The translations under genes were made by a program, and so were the position numbers. A stretch of DNA of 7,370 nucleotides from Halobacteroidaceae bacterium (GTDB taxonomy: Bacteria > Bacillota > Halanaerobiia > B1SED10-174): positions 1-7,370 of the forward strand of contig PUKG01000256.1 of the NCBI GenBank assembly GCA_003550445.1, read 5' to 3'. Below are positions 1 through 6,400 of this stretch, piece by piece; position 1 is the first letter of the stretch; each line of letters begins with the position of its first letter. The notes beneath the pieces are model-generated. The model had not been told where the DNA came from. It worked only from the letters and a program-made list of their open reading frames with translations, and did not search any database.

Positions 1-179
1 GTATTTCGTGGGTCTGAATTAGGGTCCCCATGCTCCCTGGCCAGACTCCAGAGTGTATCACCTGACCTTACGGTAACTGTAGCAATAGTTGTGGGCTCTT
101 CGCTGTGGGCGAAGAAAGAAAAAAGGGCTATAAAAATCAGGGCCAGGATCAGAACAAATAATGGATAACGCCAACGCAT
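1..179 (-). CDS. yneA: YneA-like SOS cell-division suppressor with LysM domain (5' part, cut by window edge)
   Basis: This is a partial gene: the start codon is inside the window and the reading frame runs off position 1 after about 59 codons. The ATG at 179-177 follows a strong AGGAGG at 192-187 with 7 bases between. The protein begins with a short basic head (MRWR) and a single hydrophobic segment at about residues 5-24, then turns at residue 34 into a LysM opening: TVTVRSGDTLWSLAREHGD, with the typical GDTLWSLA core. A membrane anchor followed by a LysM, divergent from lexA, is the arrangement of Bacillus subtilis yneA, whose product is made during the SOS response and delays septation. 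Its promoter is overlapped by LexA-box-like sites (235-278), which supports SOS control. The function is inferred from architecture and neighbourhood. A generic LysM cell-wall protein is the alternative. Confidence 0.82.
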   Translation of the reverse strand, partial: MRWRYPLFVLILALIFIALFSFFAHSEEPTTIATVTVRSGDTLWSLAREHGDPNSDPRN

Positions 180-186
180 TTGATCC

Positions 187-192
187 CCTCCT
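187..192 (-). promoter_or_regulatory. Ribosome binding site of the YneA-like gene
   Basis: A perfect AGGAGG on the minus strand lies 7 bases before the ATG at 179 and fixes that codon as the start. Confidence 0.8.
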
Positions 193-227
193 TATTTTTC
201 TCCTCGTTAAGTTCGTTTGGTTTTTTT

Positions 228-256
228 ATTATACCATACATTTGTTCGAAGAACAA
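228..256 (-). promoter_or_regulatory. Promoter of the YneA-like gene
   Basis: On the minus strand, TATAAT (233-228) is a perfect -10 element. Exactly 17 bases upstream is TTGTTC (256-251), a weak -35. Transcription would start near 221 and give a leader of about 40 bases. One LexA-like box (250-263) covers the -35 and another (235-248) fills the spacer, so a bound repressor would block RNA polymerase directly. Confidence 0.65.
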
Positions 257-278
257 GTGTTTTTAGAACAATTGTTTT
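235..278. promoter_or_regulatory. Cluster of three LexA-box-like operators at the yneA promoter
   Basis: Three 14-base sites begin at 235, 250 and 265, so the repeat is 15 bp with one base between sites. They were compared with the Gram-positive LexA box CGAACRNRYGTTYG. Site 235-248, read on the minus strand, is CGAACAAATGTATG, with one mismatch. Site 250-263 is AGAACAAGTGTTTT, with the core intact and only the two outermost bases off. Site 265-278 is AGAACAATTGTTTT, the weakest. The first two overlap the yneA promoter. The matches are visible in the sequence; binding is inferred from the adjacent lexA and yneA genes. Confidence 0.72.
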
Positions 279-516
279 GTTTTTTTTCCTCCCTTTGCAC
301 AAATTAATTTAATTTTTCATTTTAAAACAGTTTTTTTGTTTGGGGAAATTAAAATAAGCAGGCAAGAAAATGACCTCTTCAGAGCCGTTTTAAGGGCCTT
401 GGAGGTCACTGGCAATGGTTTTACACCTAAACATAGACTTTGCCTTAGAAATAAAAACCAGAAGGGTAATAGGAGAAATTTGAAAAAATCCTTATTTTTT
501 AATCAGATTTTAGAGC
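279..516. other. Spacer between the two LexA-box clusters; no convincing gene
   Basis: This AT-rich stretch lies between the yneA operators and the lexA operators. A frame in phase with lexA stays open back to a TTG at 336, but that extension has no ribosome binding site, is low-complexity and basic, and lies upstream of the likely lexA promoter, so it is treated as untranslated. The stretch contains one 7-bp hairpin (371-408). It also holds a 22-codon frame (415-483) preceded by GGAGG (401-405, 9 bases before its ATG). That frame is too short to call on sequence alone. A possible promoter at 295-326 (TTGCAC and TTTAAA, 20 bases apart) is poor. Confidence 0.5.
371..408 (+). other. Hairpin that could hide a GGAGG sequence
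   Basis: TGACCTC (371-377) pairs perfectly with GAGGTCA (402-408). A short inner helix GCC/GGC (384-386 with 395-397) is possible. The 3' arm contains most of GGAGG (401-405), the only ribosome binding site candidate of the 22-codon frame at 415-483. If the region is transcribed, the helix would occlude that site. Its transcription and its function are both unproven. Confidence 0.3.
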
Positions 517-545
517 CAAACAAATGTTTTTGGAACAAAGGTTTG
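517..545. promoter_or_regulatory. Pair of LexA-box-like operators at the lexA promoter
   Basis: Site 517-530 is CAAACAAATGTTTT and site 532-545 is GGAACAAAGGTTTG. Each has two mismatches to CGAACRNRYGTTYG, and their starts are 15 bp apart, the same spacing as in the yneA cluster. The second site overlaps the first three bases of the lexA -35 element. This is the expected place for LexA to repress its own gene. The positions are read directly; the binding is inferred. Confidence 0.68.
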
Positions 546-571
546 CATAAAAAACTTCATTGTGGTATAAT
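543..571 (+). promoter_or_regulatory. lexA promoter
   Basis: TTGCAT (543-548) and a perfect TATAAT (566-571) are separated by exactly 17 bases, a near-ideal housekeeping sigma promoter. Transcription should start at about 577-579, only some 16 bases before the TTG start, so the ribosome binding site sits almost at the 5' end of the mRNA. Confidence 0.75.
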
Positions 572-580
572 ATGGGAAAA

Positions 581-585
581 GGAGG
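581..585 (+). promoter_or_regulatory. Ribosome binding site that decides the lexA start
   Basis: GGAGG within AAAAGGAGGTG lies 8 bases before the in-frame TTG at 594. An in-frame GTG at 585-587 overlaps this site and is therefore too close to serve as the start. All more upstream starts lie before the promoter. Confidence 0.75.
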
Positions 586-593
586 TGCCCGCG

Positions 594-1241
594 TTGGATA
601 AAAAAACCAGCAAAAAGAAGCTTGGTCCCCGCCAGGTTGAAATCCTCGAATTCATTCGTAAAAATATTAAAGAAAAAGGCTATCCCCCTTCTGTCCGGGA
701 AATTGGAAAAGCGGTAGGGCTAAGATCTCCCTCGACAGTTCACAATCATTTAGAGAGGCTTCAAAAATTTGGTTACATTCAAAAAAATCCCGCCCAACCC
801 AGGACCATAGGCCTGATTAAAGAGGATTACCCCACCCAGGAAGAAAAAATTTACGAACAACAAGACATAGCTCATGTTCCCCTTGTTGGGAGCATTACCG
901 CCGGCCAACCAATTCTGGCCCAGGAAAATATTGAAGACACTATTCCCCTCCCCATGGATTTAATTACCGGAGGGGGTGAACACTTTGTTCTCCGGGTTCA
1001 GGGAGACAGTATGATTGAAGCTGGAATTTACGATGGTGACCTGGCCATAATTAGGAAACAACAAAGTGCAGAAAATGGTGATATTGTCGCAGCTTTGATG
1101 GGTGACGAAGCTACTTTAAAAAGGTTTTACAAAGAAAAAGACGCTTTCCGTTTGCAACCAGAAAATTCTTCTATGGAACCAATATACACCCGAGAAGTAA
1201 CCATTCTGGGGAAACTTATTAGTCTTTTAAGGAAATATTAA
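594..1241 (+). CDS. lexA: LexA, SOS-response transcriptional repressor and self-cleaving protease
   Basis: LexA represses DNA-damage genes as a dimer. RecA on single-stranded DNA stimulates LexA to cut itself, which lifts repression. From the TTG start the protein has 215 residues, close to the usual 200-215. Residues 1-70 form the winged helix-turn-helix: helices start at LGPRQVEILEFI, GYPPSVREIG and SPSTVHNHLERL. The linker leads into the S24 peptidase domain (about 95-215). It shows the Ala-Gly cleavage site in SITAGQPI (A103-G104), the catalytic serine in QGDSM (S139) and the catalytic lysine in ATLKRF (K176). Every key residue is present. The gene diverges from a YneA-like gene and shares an operator region with it. 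The -35 element overlaps a LexA-like box, consistent with autoregulation. It ends at a terminator. Family assignment is very secure; only the exact start is open to doubt. Confidence 0.97.
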   Translation: MDKKTSKKKLGPRQVEILEFIRKNIKEKGYPPSVREIGKAVGLRSPSTVHNHLERLQKFGYIQKNPAQPRTIGLIKEDYPTQEEKIYEQQDIAHVPLVGSITAGQPILAQENIEDTIPLPMDLITGGGEHFVLRVQGDSMIEAGIYDGDLAIIRKQQSAENGDIVAALMGDEATLKRFYKEKDAFRLQPENSSMEPIYTREVTILGKLISLLRKY

Positions 1242-1244
1242 AAC

Positions 1245-1286
1245 AAAAACCCCTGACCGAGGATTAATTCGGAACCAGGGGTTTTT
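1245..1286. terminator. Bidirectional terminator between lexA and the molybdopterin enzyme gene
   Basis: An 11-bp perfect stem (1245-1255 with 1276-1286; AAAAACCCCTG and its complement) continues after a small internal loop with four more pairs (CCGA 1257-1260 with TCGG 1269-1272). The plus strand ends in TTTTTT (1282-1287) and the minus strand in TTTTT (1249-1245). The hairpin begins 4 bases after the lexA stop and ends 6 bases before the stop of the convergent gene, so it can serve both. Confidence 0.88.
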
Positions 1287-1291
1287 TAATT

Positions 1292-3280
1292 CTATTCTTT
1301 TTTCTGAATATCTGCCTTTACATCGTAAAGGGCCCCGCAATCGCCCATTTCTGTTTTTTGGGTCTGGAGAAGGGAATTAACACAGCCCCCGCTTCCAACA
1401 TTCCAACCGGATTCAACCTGGATAACTCCGGGGCGGATCCGGTTGTCAATTTTAACCCGAGCGGTCATCTGGCCCCGGTCGTTAAATATTGTTGCCAGGT
1501 CCTCTTCTTCCAGGCCTTTGGCCAGGGCAATCTCGGGATTAATAATAACCCTGGGTTCGGGGTTCAGTTTTGCAATATAAGGAGTAACCTGGAATTGGGA
1601 ATGAATACGGTACTGGGAATGGGCAGAAATTAATTGGTAAGGAAAATCGTAATTTTCCGCTAAAGGCGCAAGGTAGGTAGCTATTGGACTATTGCCTTCT
1701 TCTTTTGCCTTATGGGAAAAAAGTTCAATTCGCCGGGAGGGGGTTTTAAATTTTAGCCCTTCCCAGGCAACACTTTTATGTTCTGGGGGTAAGGTGTGCC
1801 CTTTTTCCCTTAGTTGATCCAGGGTAACTCCCAGTTTTTCTAAAGGCTCTGTTGCCCATTCAATCAGTTCATTTCTGTTAAGCCAGGGGAAATCTTTAAC
1901 CCCGAGCCTTTGAGCGAGCTCAATCATTATCTCCTCGTCTGATTTTACCTCGCCGGGGGAATCTATAATTTTCGGGCAGTAATAAACCCAGGGACTCCAG
2001 GAACTAACCCTTACCCCCTCCTCCTCGAAAAAGGAAGTACAGGGGAGGACCAGATCAGCTTCCTTGGCGGTATCGGTGAGAAATAGGTCAACGACAACAA
2101 GAAAATCAAGGCTCTGAAGGGCTTTTTTCATTTCTTCAGTATCGGGAACATTAACGACAGGGTTTGCGGCATTAATAAAACCCATTTTTATTGGTGGATT
2201 GTCTGCTTCCAAAATTCCCCGGGCAAGATCAGCCATATCCAGGTAACGACGATAGGGATTGGTTTCTCCCTGGAGATGTTTGCTAAGAAACCAGAACCGG
2301 TCTGAGCAGTAGGATACTCCTGCGCCCGGTTTCCCAATGTTCCCGGTAATTGCGGACAAAGCGTCAATGGCCCGGATAATGTTGCCTCCACCTCTGTATC
2401 TTGTTAATCCATAACCTAAAAGGGTAGTTACGGGAGAATTATTTTTAAAGAACAAGGCCAGTTCAACAATTTTATCCTGGTCAACTCCGGTAATTTCGCT
2501 GGTTTTTTCCAGGGTAAATTCCTCAACGGCATCCCTGAATGCAGGAAAACCATAAACATGCTCAAATATGAAATCCTGGTCAATCAGGTTTTTCTGGATC
2601 AGGTAATTGGCAGCACCTAAAGCAAGGGCAGCATCTGTTCCGGGTTTGGGCCTGATAATTAAATCGGAATTGTCCTCAATACCTGTGGAAAGGGGGTTTA
2701 TAGTGGCCAGTTTCATCCCTTTCCCCCTCCCTTCTCTAATAAAAGGAAGGGCATGGGGGTGGGTTACTTTGACATTTCTTCCCCACACAACACATCCCCC
2801 GGCATTGACAAGGTCCTCAAGATCACTTTGTTCCAGTCCGCCAAAATCATATTGCTGGGCAGAAACCCCTGCCTGCATGCATAGATCTCCACTAACTCCA
2901 GTAGTTCCAAGTCGGTCAAAAAGTCGAATAGTAATTTTTTTTGTAATTGATTCTGAACCGCTGTAGTGATATTGGAAAATGGATTCTGGACCATAAGCAT
3001 TCATGTATTTCCGGAGTTTTTCTTCTATTAGGTCCATGGCTTCCTGCCAGGAAATTTCTTCCCATTCGCCTTCTTTTTTCCTCAAAGGTTTTAAGATTCG
3101 ATCCGAATGATAAATTAATTCGGGGTAGGCTCTCCCTCTAGGGCAGGCAAATCCCTGGGTGATGGGGTGGTTTTTATCCCCATCAACTCTAATTATTTTC
3201 CCATCCTGAACTTCTACTTCCAAAGAACAGCAATCCTGACAATCTCTAGGGCAGGCGGTTATTAAAGTTTCCTTGGCCAT
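1292..3280 (-). CDS. Cytoplasmic molybdopterin-dependent [4Fe-4S] oxidoreductase, DMSO reductase superfamily
   Basis: This is a catalytic subunit of the bis-MGD molybdenum/tungsten superfamily (COG0243-type; similar in layout to Bacillus YoaE). From the ATG at 3280-3278 it has 662 residues. The start is chosen because GGAG (3293-3290) lies 9 bases before it; a TTG at 3295 would add five residues and include that site. The iron-sulfur motif is C10-x3-C14-x3-C18 with C46 in FACPRGR, and an extra cysteine (C17) sits beside C18. C134 in SGDLCMQAG is the likely metal ligand. Residues 546-662 are the dinucleotide-binding C-terminal domain, with NPEIALAKGL and SGWNVGSGGCVN motifs. There is no Tat signal, so it is probably cytoplasmic. 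No iron-sulfur, membrane-anchor or cofactor gene is adjacent, so the substrate and electron partner cannot be named. Superfamily assignment is firm; the reaction is unknown. Confidence 0.92.
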   Translation of the reverse strand: MAKETLITACPRDCQDCCSLEVEVQDGKIIRVDGDKNHPITQGFACPRGRAYPELIYHSDRILKPLRKKEGEWEEISWQEAMDLIEEKLRKYMNAYGPESIFQYHYSGSESITKKITIRLFDRLGTTGVSGDLCMQAGVSAQQYDFGGLEQSDLEDLVNAGGCVVWGRNVKVTHPHALPFIREGRGKGMKLATINPLSTGIEDNSDLIIRPKPGTDAALALGAANYLIQKNLIDQDFIFEHVYGFPAFRDAVEEFTLEKTSEITGVDQDKIVELALFFKNNSPVTTLLGYGLTRYRGGGNIIRAIDALSAITGNIGKPGAGVSYCSDRFWFLSKHLQGETNPYRRYLDMADLARGILEADNPPIKMGFINAANPVVNVPDTEEMKKALQSLDFLVVVDLFLTDTAKEADLVLPCTSFFEEEGVRVSSWSPWVYYCPKIIDSPGEVKSDEEIMIELAQRLGVKDFPWLNRNELIEWATEPLEKLGVTLDQLREKGHTLPPEHKSVAWEGLKFKTPSRRIELFSHKAKEEGNSPIATYLAPLAENYDFPYQLISAHSQYRIHSQFQVTPYIAKLNPEPRVIINPEIALAKGLEEEDLATIFNDRGQMTARVKIDNRIRPGVIQVESGWNVGSGGCVNSLLQTQKTEMGDCGALYDVKADIQKKE

Positions 3281-3289
3281 TTCCACCAA

Positions 3290-3293
3290 CTCC
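3290..3293 (-). promoter_or_regulatory. Ribosome binding site that decides the molybdopterin enzyme start
   Basis: GGAG on the minus strand is 9 bases before ATG 3280. It favours this ATG over the in-frame TTG at 3295, which overlaps the site, and over an out-of-frame ATG at 3299. Confidence 0.6.
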
Positions 3294-3377
3294 AATCATA
3301 TAGGGATTATTTTATTGAGAAATTTTTTGGGTAAAAAACCGGAATTCTTGGGATTAAAGTATTATCAACCCAAAATT

Positions 3378-3407
3378 ATCTTATCACAATTATCTGCTTC
3401 GAGTCAA
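3378..3407 (-). promoter_or_regulatory. Probable promoter of the molybdopterin oxidoreductase gene
   Basis: On the minus strand TTGACT (3407-3402) and TAAGAT (3383-3378) are 18 bases apart, a good -35 and a fair -10. The -35 abuts the T-rich tail of the upstream terminator, so the gene appears to be transcribed alone, with a leader of about 90 bases. No recognisable activator or repressor site was seen around it. Confidence 0.5.
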
Positions 3408-3454
3408 AAAGAATAAAAAAGCGATATACCCTGCAAAATAGAGCAGGGTATATC
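3406..3454 (-). terminator. Strong intrinsic terminator of the chaperone-usher operon
   Basis: A perfect 12-bp stem, GATATACCCTGC (3454-3443) with its complement (3434-3423), closes an 8-base loop. On the minus strand it is followed by a T-rich tail, TTTTTTATTCTTTTT (3420-3406). It lies 43 bases after the usher-like gene's stop and ends that transcript before the molybdopterin enzyme promoter. Confidence 0.92.
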
Positions 3455-3496
3455 TATGAGGGATGGGGTTAGGGAAAGCAACATAAGGAAAAATTG

Positions 3497-6400
3497 TTAA
3501 TTATTTAACCCATATCGAACCGGGATTAAAATTTCCCCCTTTTCTAATTTTTCTCTTGTGATTTCAACAATGATTTTGTCTTCAACTAAGCCAGTATTTG
3601 GGGGAAGGTCTTCATTTGAAACCTTAATTTCGTGTTTTCCTAGTGGAATATTCTCCAAATAAAAGGAGCCGTCACTTCGAGTGAATACAGTTTTTTCCCC
3701 GGAGTTTAATACCAGTGATATCCATTGCAGGGGTTCATCCCCTTCATCAAATGTTCCGGAAGCGTTTCTATCCAGAAAAACTTTTCCAGAAATAGAACCA
3801 TTTAATGTTAAACCAAAATAAAAAAACAGGTTTTCATTTTCCCGAATTTCAACTATTTTTTCTTCTGTAATAACTGAATAGTCGGCTTCAAGAGAACTCA
3901 TATCGAAATGCAGAGGGTAAACTCCCGGTCTAACCCTTTCAAATTTAAACTGACCTGTTTCATCTGTCCTTTCTCTTCTCCCCCCAAGAGCCATGGGGAT
4001 ATCGGTTAGAACTGGGTCGCCTTCACTATAATCACCTGTTTGATTTTTGTCCAAAAACACAATCCCGGTTACCGTTGGTTCATGGGTATTTCTCCGGGAA
4101 TAACTTTTTCCAAATATTTCTCCATCGGCAAATCCCAGAGCATGATTATAGGAAATTGAAATGGAATGATCCGGTTTTTCTTCAAAGAGATTTGGATATA
4201 TTCTCTGACCTTTTAACTCGATTTTTGCTTGGGAGGGTAGTTTCCAGCTAAAACCAACCCCTGCTGAGAATTGGAAAGTTTCTCTCCTATCCACGGGAGA
4301 ATTGGTTTCAAAGTTCAGGTTGAAGGAATATTTATCATCGCCCCAATCATGAGCAAGGTCAAAACCAAGGGAAAAATAAGAATCATTAAGATAATGTAAC
4401 ATATTATAACTACCCTTTAACCCAAAGGAGGAACCAGCTGGGAAAAACCTCCGGAAGGCTACTCCCGCAGTTGATTCTCCAATGTTTAAGTTTTCTGGGT
4501 TCTCGGGGTCGGTTTGGATCTGGGTTGTTCCAGTTCCCTGGATAAAGGTTTGCAAATTGGGAGTCCACCGGAAGCCTGCGTTAATTTCAGCTTCACCCTG
4601 AACTAAATCTTTTTCAAGCCAGAGCATGGAAAAATCAAGGTTGTTATATATCCGTGTATTTGCCCCTACCCTACCGGAAAAACTGTTATTTAAATCTAGC
4701 CGTTGTTCGGTTAAGGTTGAATCTTCAACCAAATCAAGATCCGAACTCACATATCTTAGATTTGTTCTGGATTCATAAGTAGAAGTTCTTCGCCGTCTTC
4801 CTAATTCTGCTCCTATTTCATTGAATTCAGCTCTTACAAGTTCATCAAATCCTATATCAACGTCCTTTTCGCCTTTTCCCAAAATTCCAGTAAGTGAATT
4901 AGTTCCCTCCCATCTGTCCCGGTAAATCACTCCCAGGTTGCCTCTTAAGGTTGAATAGAACTGCATATCTTCAATCGAACGGTTTAAACTTCCACGGAAA
5001 AATGAACTCCATTTTTGAGAGAAATCATATTCCCCCGAAATTTGCAACTTTTGGCCGGGGTTCTTTTTAGATAATTGACTGGCTTTTTGCGGAATATAAC
5101 TATAACCTGATTGTAAAACCCCCCGGGGAAAGGTATAGGTAGCCTTTCCCGAAAAGCCTCCCCTAAGTTTTTTTAGTTCTCCTCCAAAAAGAAAGTCGCT
5201 GGTTATTATTAAATTTTTTATTGGTCTGATTGAAAGGCCGGCTTTTCCTCCAACTTCAAATGGTTGCCAACCTTCAGACTCTTGAACTTCTCGTCCCAGG
5301 AGTTCAAGGTTAAAGGAACTCCAATTATTTATAGCGCGGTAAAACCGGAGACCTGTTAATCTTCCCTGGAAATCCGCGTCGTTGGTTCCTTTATAAGCTC
5401 CTGCAGCAAATTTTACTTCATTGATACCCTCTTCAAGTATTCGTCTATGCCCGGCTAATTCTTTTGTTTTTTCAATAATTTCCCCATCCGGTTTTTCTCT
5501 AAGAATATGAATTAAGTTTGTTCTTTTCTCTCGGAGAGGAACGTTTTTAAAAGAAAATTCTCCATCCTCTTCCATGTATTTTTTCCCGAACTTTTCCTGG
5601 TTTACATAAAGATAAACCCATTCATTCTTTTTTGCCTCTCCCTTCACCAGGAAACGTGAACTGGTCTTATTGGTTAAATAAGGCGGTTTACTATAAATTA
5701 TTCCTCTAAGATTTTTGCTTCCTATGGTATTGGGAAAGGTTACCCGGGAATCTCCTAAAACAATCCTGTGATTATCAATCATAGAAGCCCTGATTAAAGG
5801 AAGGGAAACTTCAGTATCCCAGGTGGGTTCTGAAAAGATAAATCTTGAAGAAACTCCAAGAGACAGGGCCCAGTCATTGTATCTTCCATGTACAAAAACG
5901 TTCTTATCTGTAAAAGCACTGAAGTCCCCTTCTCTATCCCAGCGTCCTTCCCCGGAAATACCATAATGGATTGAACCAAGGGATACATCCTTCCCATAAT
6001 GGGTTGGAGAAAGATCTAATGTTTGAAATTCCTGAGGTTTTTGATCTTGTTCCTCAATTTCTTCTCCCGTTTCGGGTATTTCCCAATCAACATGGATATA
6101 TAGTTCCTGTCGCCGGATGTTCCACTCAAATTCCTTTCCCGTTAAAAATTCCAGAAATTCCGGTGCGATAAAAAATTCGCCCTCCTGCAAAACTGGGGTT
6201 TTATGCTCGATTTCTGGCAAATCGGAATAGTTGCCGTTAGTAAAACTAATTTTCCCAGTTTTTCCAGAAGGTTCGTGGGTTAAAAGTAAAATTTTTTCAT
6301 CTATATTAAAATTTATGCTTAATTCCAGGTGAGAAGAAAGGCGATTAACTGGAATAAGAATATAATCAAAAAGGTCGATTATTTCAAAAAGTTCATCTGA

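Noticed and set aside
211..215. GTTCG near the yneA ribosome binding site as a sixth LexA box
   Set aside because: Only one half-site matches; the partner half at 202-206 does not fit and it is not in the 15-bp register.
295..326. Second lexA promoter (TTGCAC and TTTAAA)
   Set aside because: The spacing is 20 bases and the -10 is poor; it was left as a remark only.
357..444. Riboswitch, for example c-di-GMP type, in the lexA upstream region (GGCAA 361-365 could pair with TTGCC 440-444 around the inner hairpin)
   Set aside because: None of the conserved motifs of the riboswitch classes I can recall are present, and there is no clear transcript start upstream.
483..500. AT-only hairpin AAAAAAT/ATTTTTT as a terminator before lexA
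   Set aside because: It has no GC pairs and no separate T-tract, so it would not be a stable terminator.
336..593. Open frame extending LexA upstream to a TTG at 336
   Set aside because: It lacks a ribosome binding site, its translation resembles no LexA N-terminus, and it contains the LexA operators and a near-ideal promoter just before the TTG at 594.
2188..2966. Several frames of 60-120 codons overlapping the molybdopterin gene on both strands (2188-2391, 2607-2966, 2764-3000, also 1358-1633 and 2947-3141)
   Set aside because: They are shadows of a clearly conserved enzyme, and their translations show no domain.
3325..3375. Stem TTTTGGGT/ACCCAAAA (3325-3332 with 3368-3375) as a regulatory leader such as a molybdenum-cofactor riboswitch
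   Set aside because: It is one AU-rich helix overlapping the predicted transcription start, and the leader is shorter than the known cofactor riboswitches and lacks their layout.
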